The notes beneath the pieces were generated by a model that was given only the letters and a program-made list of their open reading frames with translations, was not told where the DNA came from and did no database searches. Shown here piece after piece: positions 14,292 through 14,342 of a stretch of 14,342 nt of DNA (the first letter of the stretch is position 1; every line of letters starts with the position of its first letter). A program made the translations under genes and the position numbers. The stretch spans positions 1 to 14,342 of the forward strand of contig CAYQPF010000134.1 of assembly GCA_964419225.1 (NCBI GenBank), given 5' to 3'. This DNA comes from CAYQPF01 sp964419225. Its GTDB lineage: Bacteria > Cloacimonadota > Cloacimonadia > Cloacimonadales > CAYQPF01.

Positions 14292-14342
14292 CCGGGGATG
14301 GGTTGTCTGCCTACTGCCCCCTGCACACTGCCCACTGATTAC

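Larger units (their letters stand above)
13960..14342. other. Downstream intergenic repeat phrases, no gene
   Basis: No coding frame is supported. It holds a hairpin at 14023, an ATCCGTGTCATCTGCGTTC-like phrase (compare 7938-7964), an imperfect CCTTTCCCTT/AAAGGGCAAGG hairpin near 14221, the CCCTTCCCTT hairpin at 14268 and CTGCC-rich words to the window end. All of these families also occur in the 7-9.6 kb mosaic. Confidence 0.8.

Overview
The window looks like accessory DNA from an AT-rich bacterium. It has Shine-Dalgarno sites before nearly every gene, ATGA start/stop overlaps, and unusually dense families of short hairpin 'phrases' between genes. Those phrases remind me of uncultured anaerobes such as Cloacimonadota. 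That is a guess from memory, and nothing in the window proves a phylum.

Left part (1-6923), a defence island. Two perfect 185-bp tandem copies and a partial third lead into a fused HsdM-HsdS methyltransferase/specificity protein (440-2944). Its two target-recognition domains are near-copies of each other. A 293-aa unknown protein with a HEPN-like R-x4-H motif follows with a 1-nt overlap (2944-3825). Convergent to these, on the minus strand, is a Thoeris system: thsB (6634-6143), thsA with SIR2 and SLOG domains (6073-4634), and a second, different TIR protein (4510-3932). The operon begins with a truncated dGTPase gene whose reading frame runs into thsB, so the Thoeris genes seem to have landed in, or replaced, the body of a dgt gene and may use its promoter. 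From established Thoeris biology, the TIR proteins would sense phage and make a cyclic ADP-ribose isomer, which binds the SLOG domain and turns on NAD+ depletion by SIR2. No HsdR is visible.

Middle part (6924-9844), 2.9 kb without a credible gene. It is a mosaic of dispersed repeats: double-hairpin units also found at the left edge, hairpins ending in CCCCTAC, runs of 5-8 bp hairpins, and duplicated blocks of 71, about 172 and 272 bp. The ORFs here are products of these repeats.

Right part (9785-14342). A compact operon starts with a promoter overlapped by a 30-bp inverted repeat, then a 43-aa unknown protein, a YtrA-type GntR repressor, an ABC ATPase and a six-TM permease. These are joined by overlaps of 4, 4 and 14 nt and end in a hairpin terminator. 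After 558 bp of repeats comes a MacB/FtsX-type permease without its ATPase, then more repeats.
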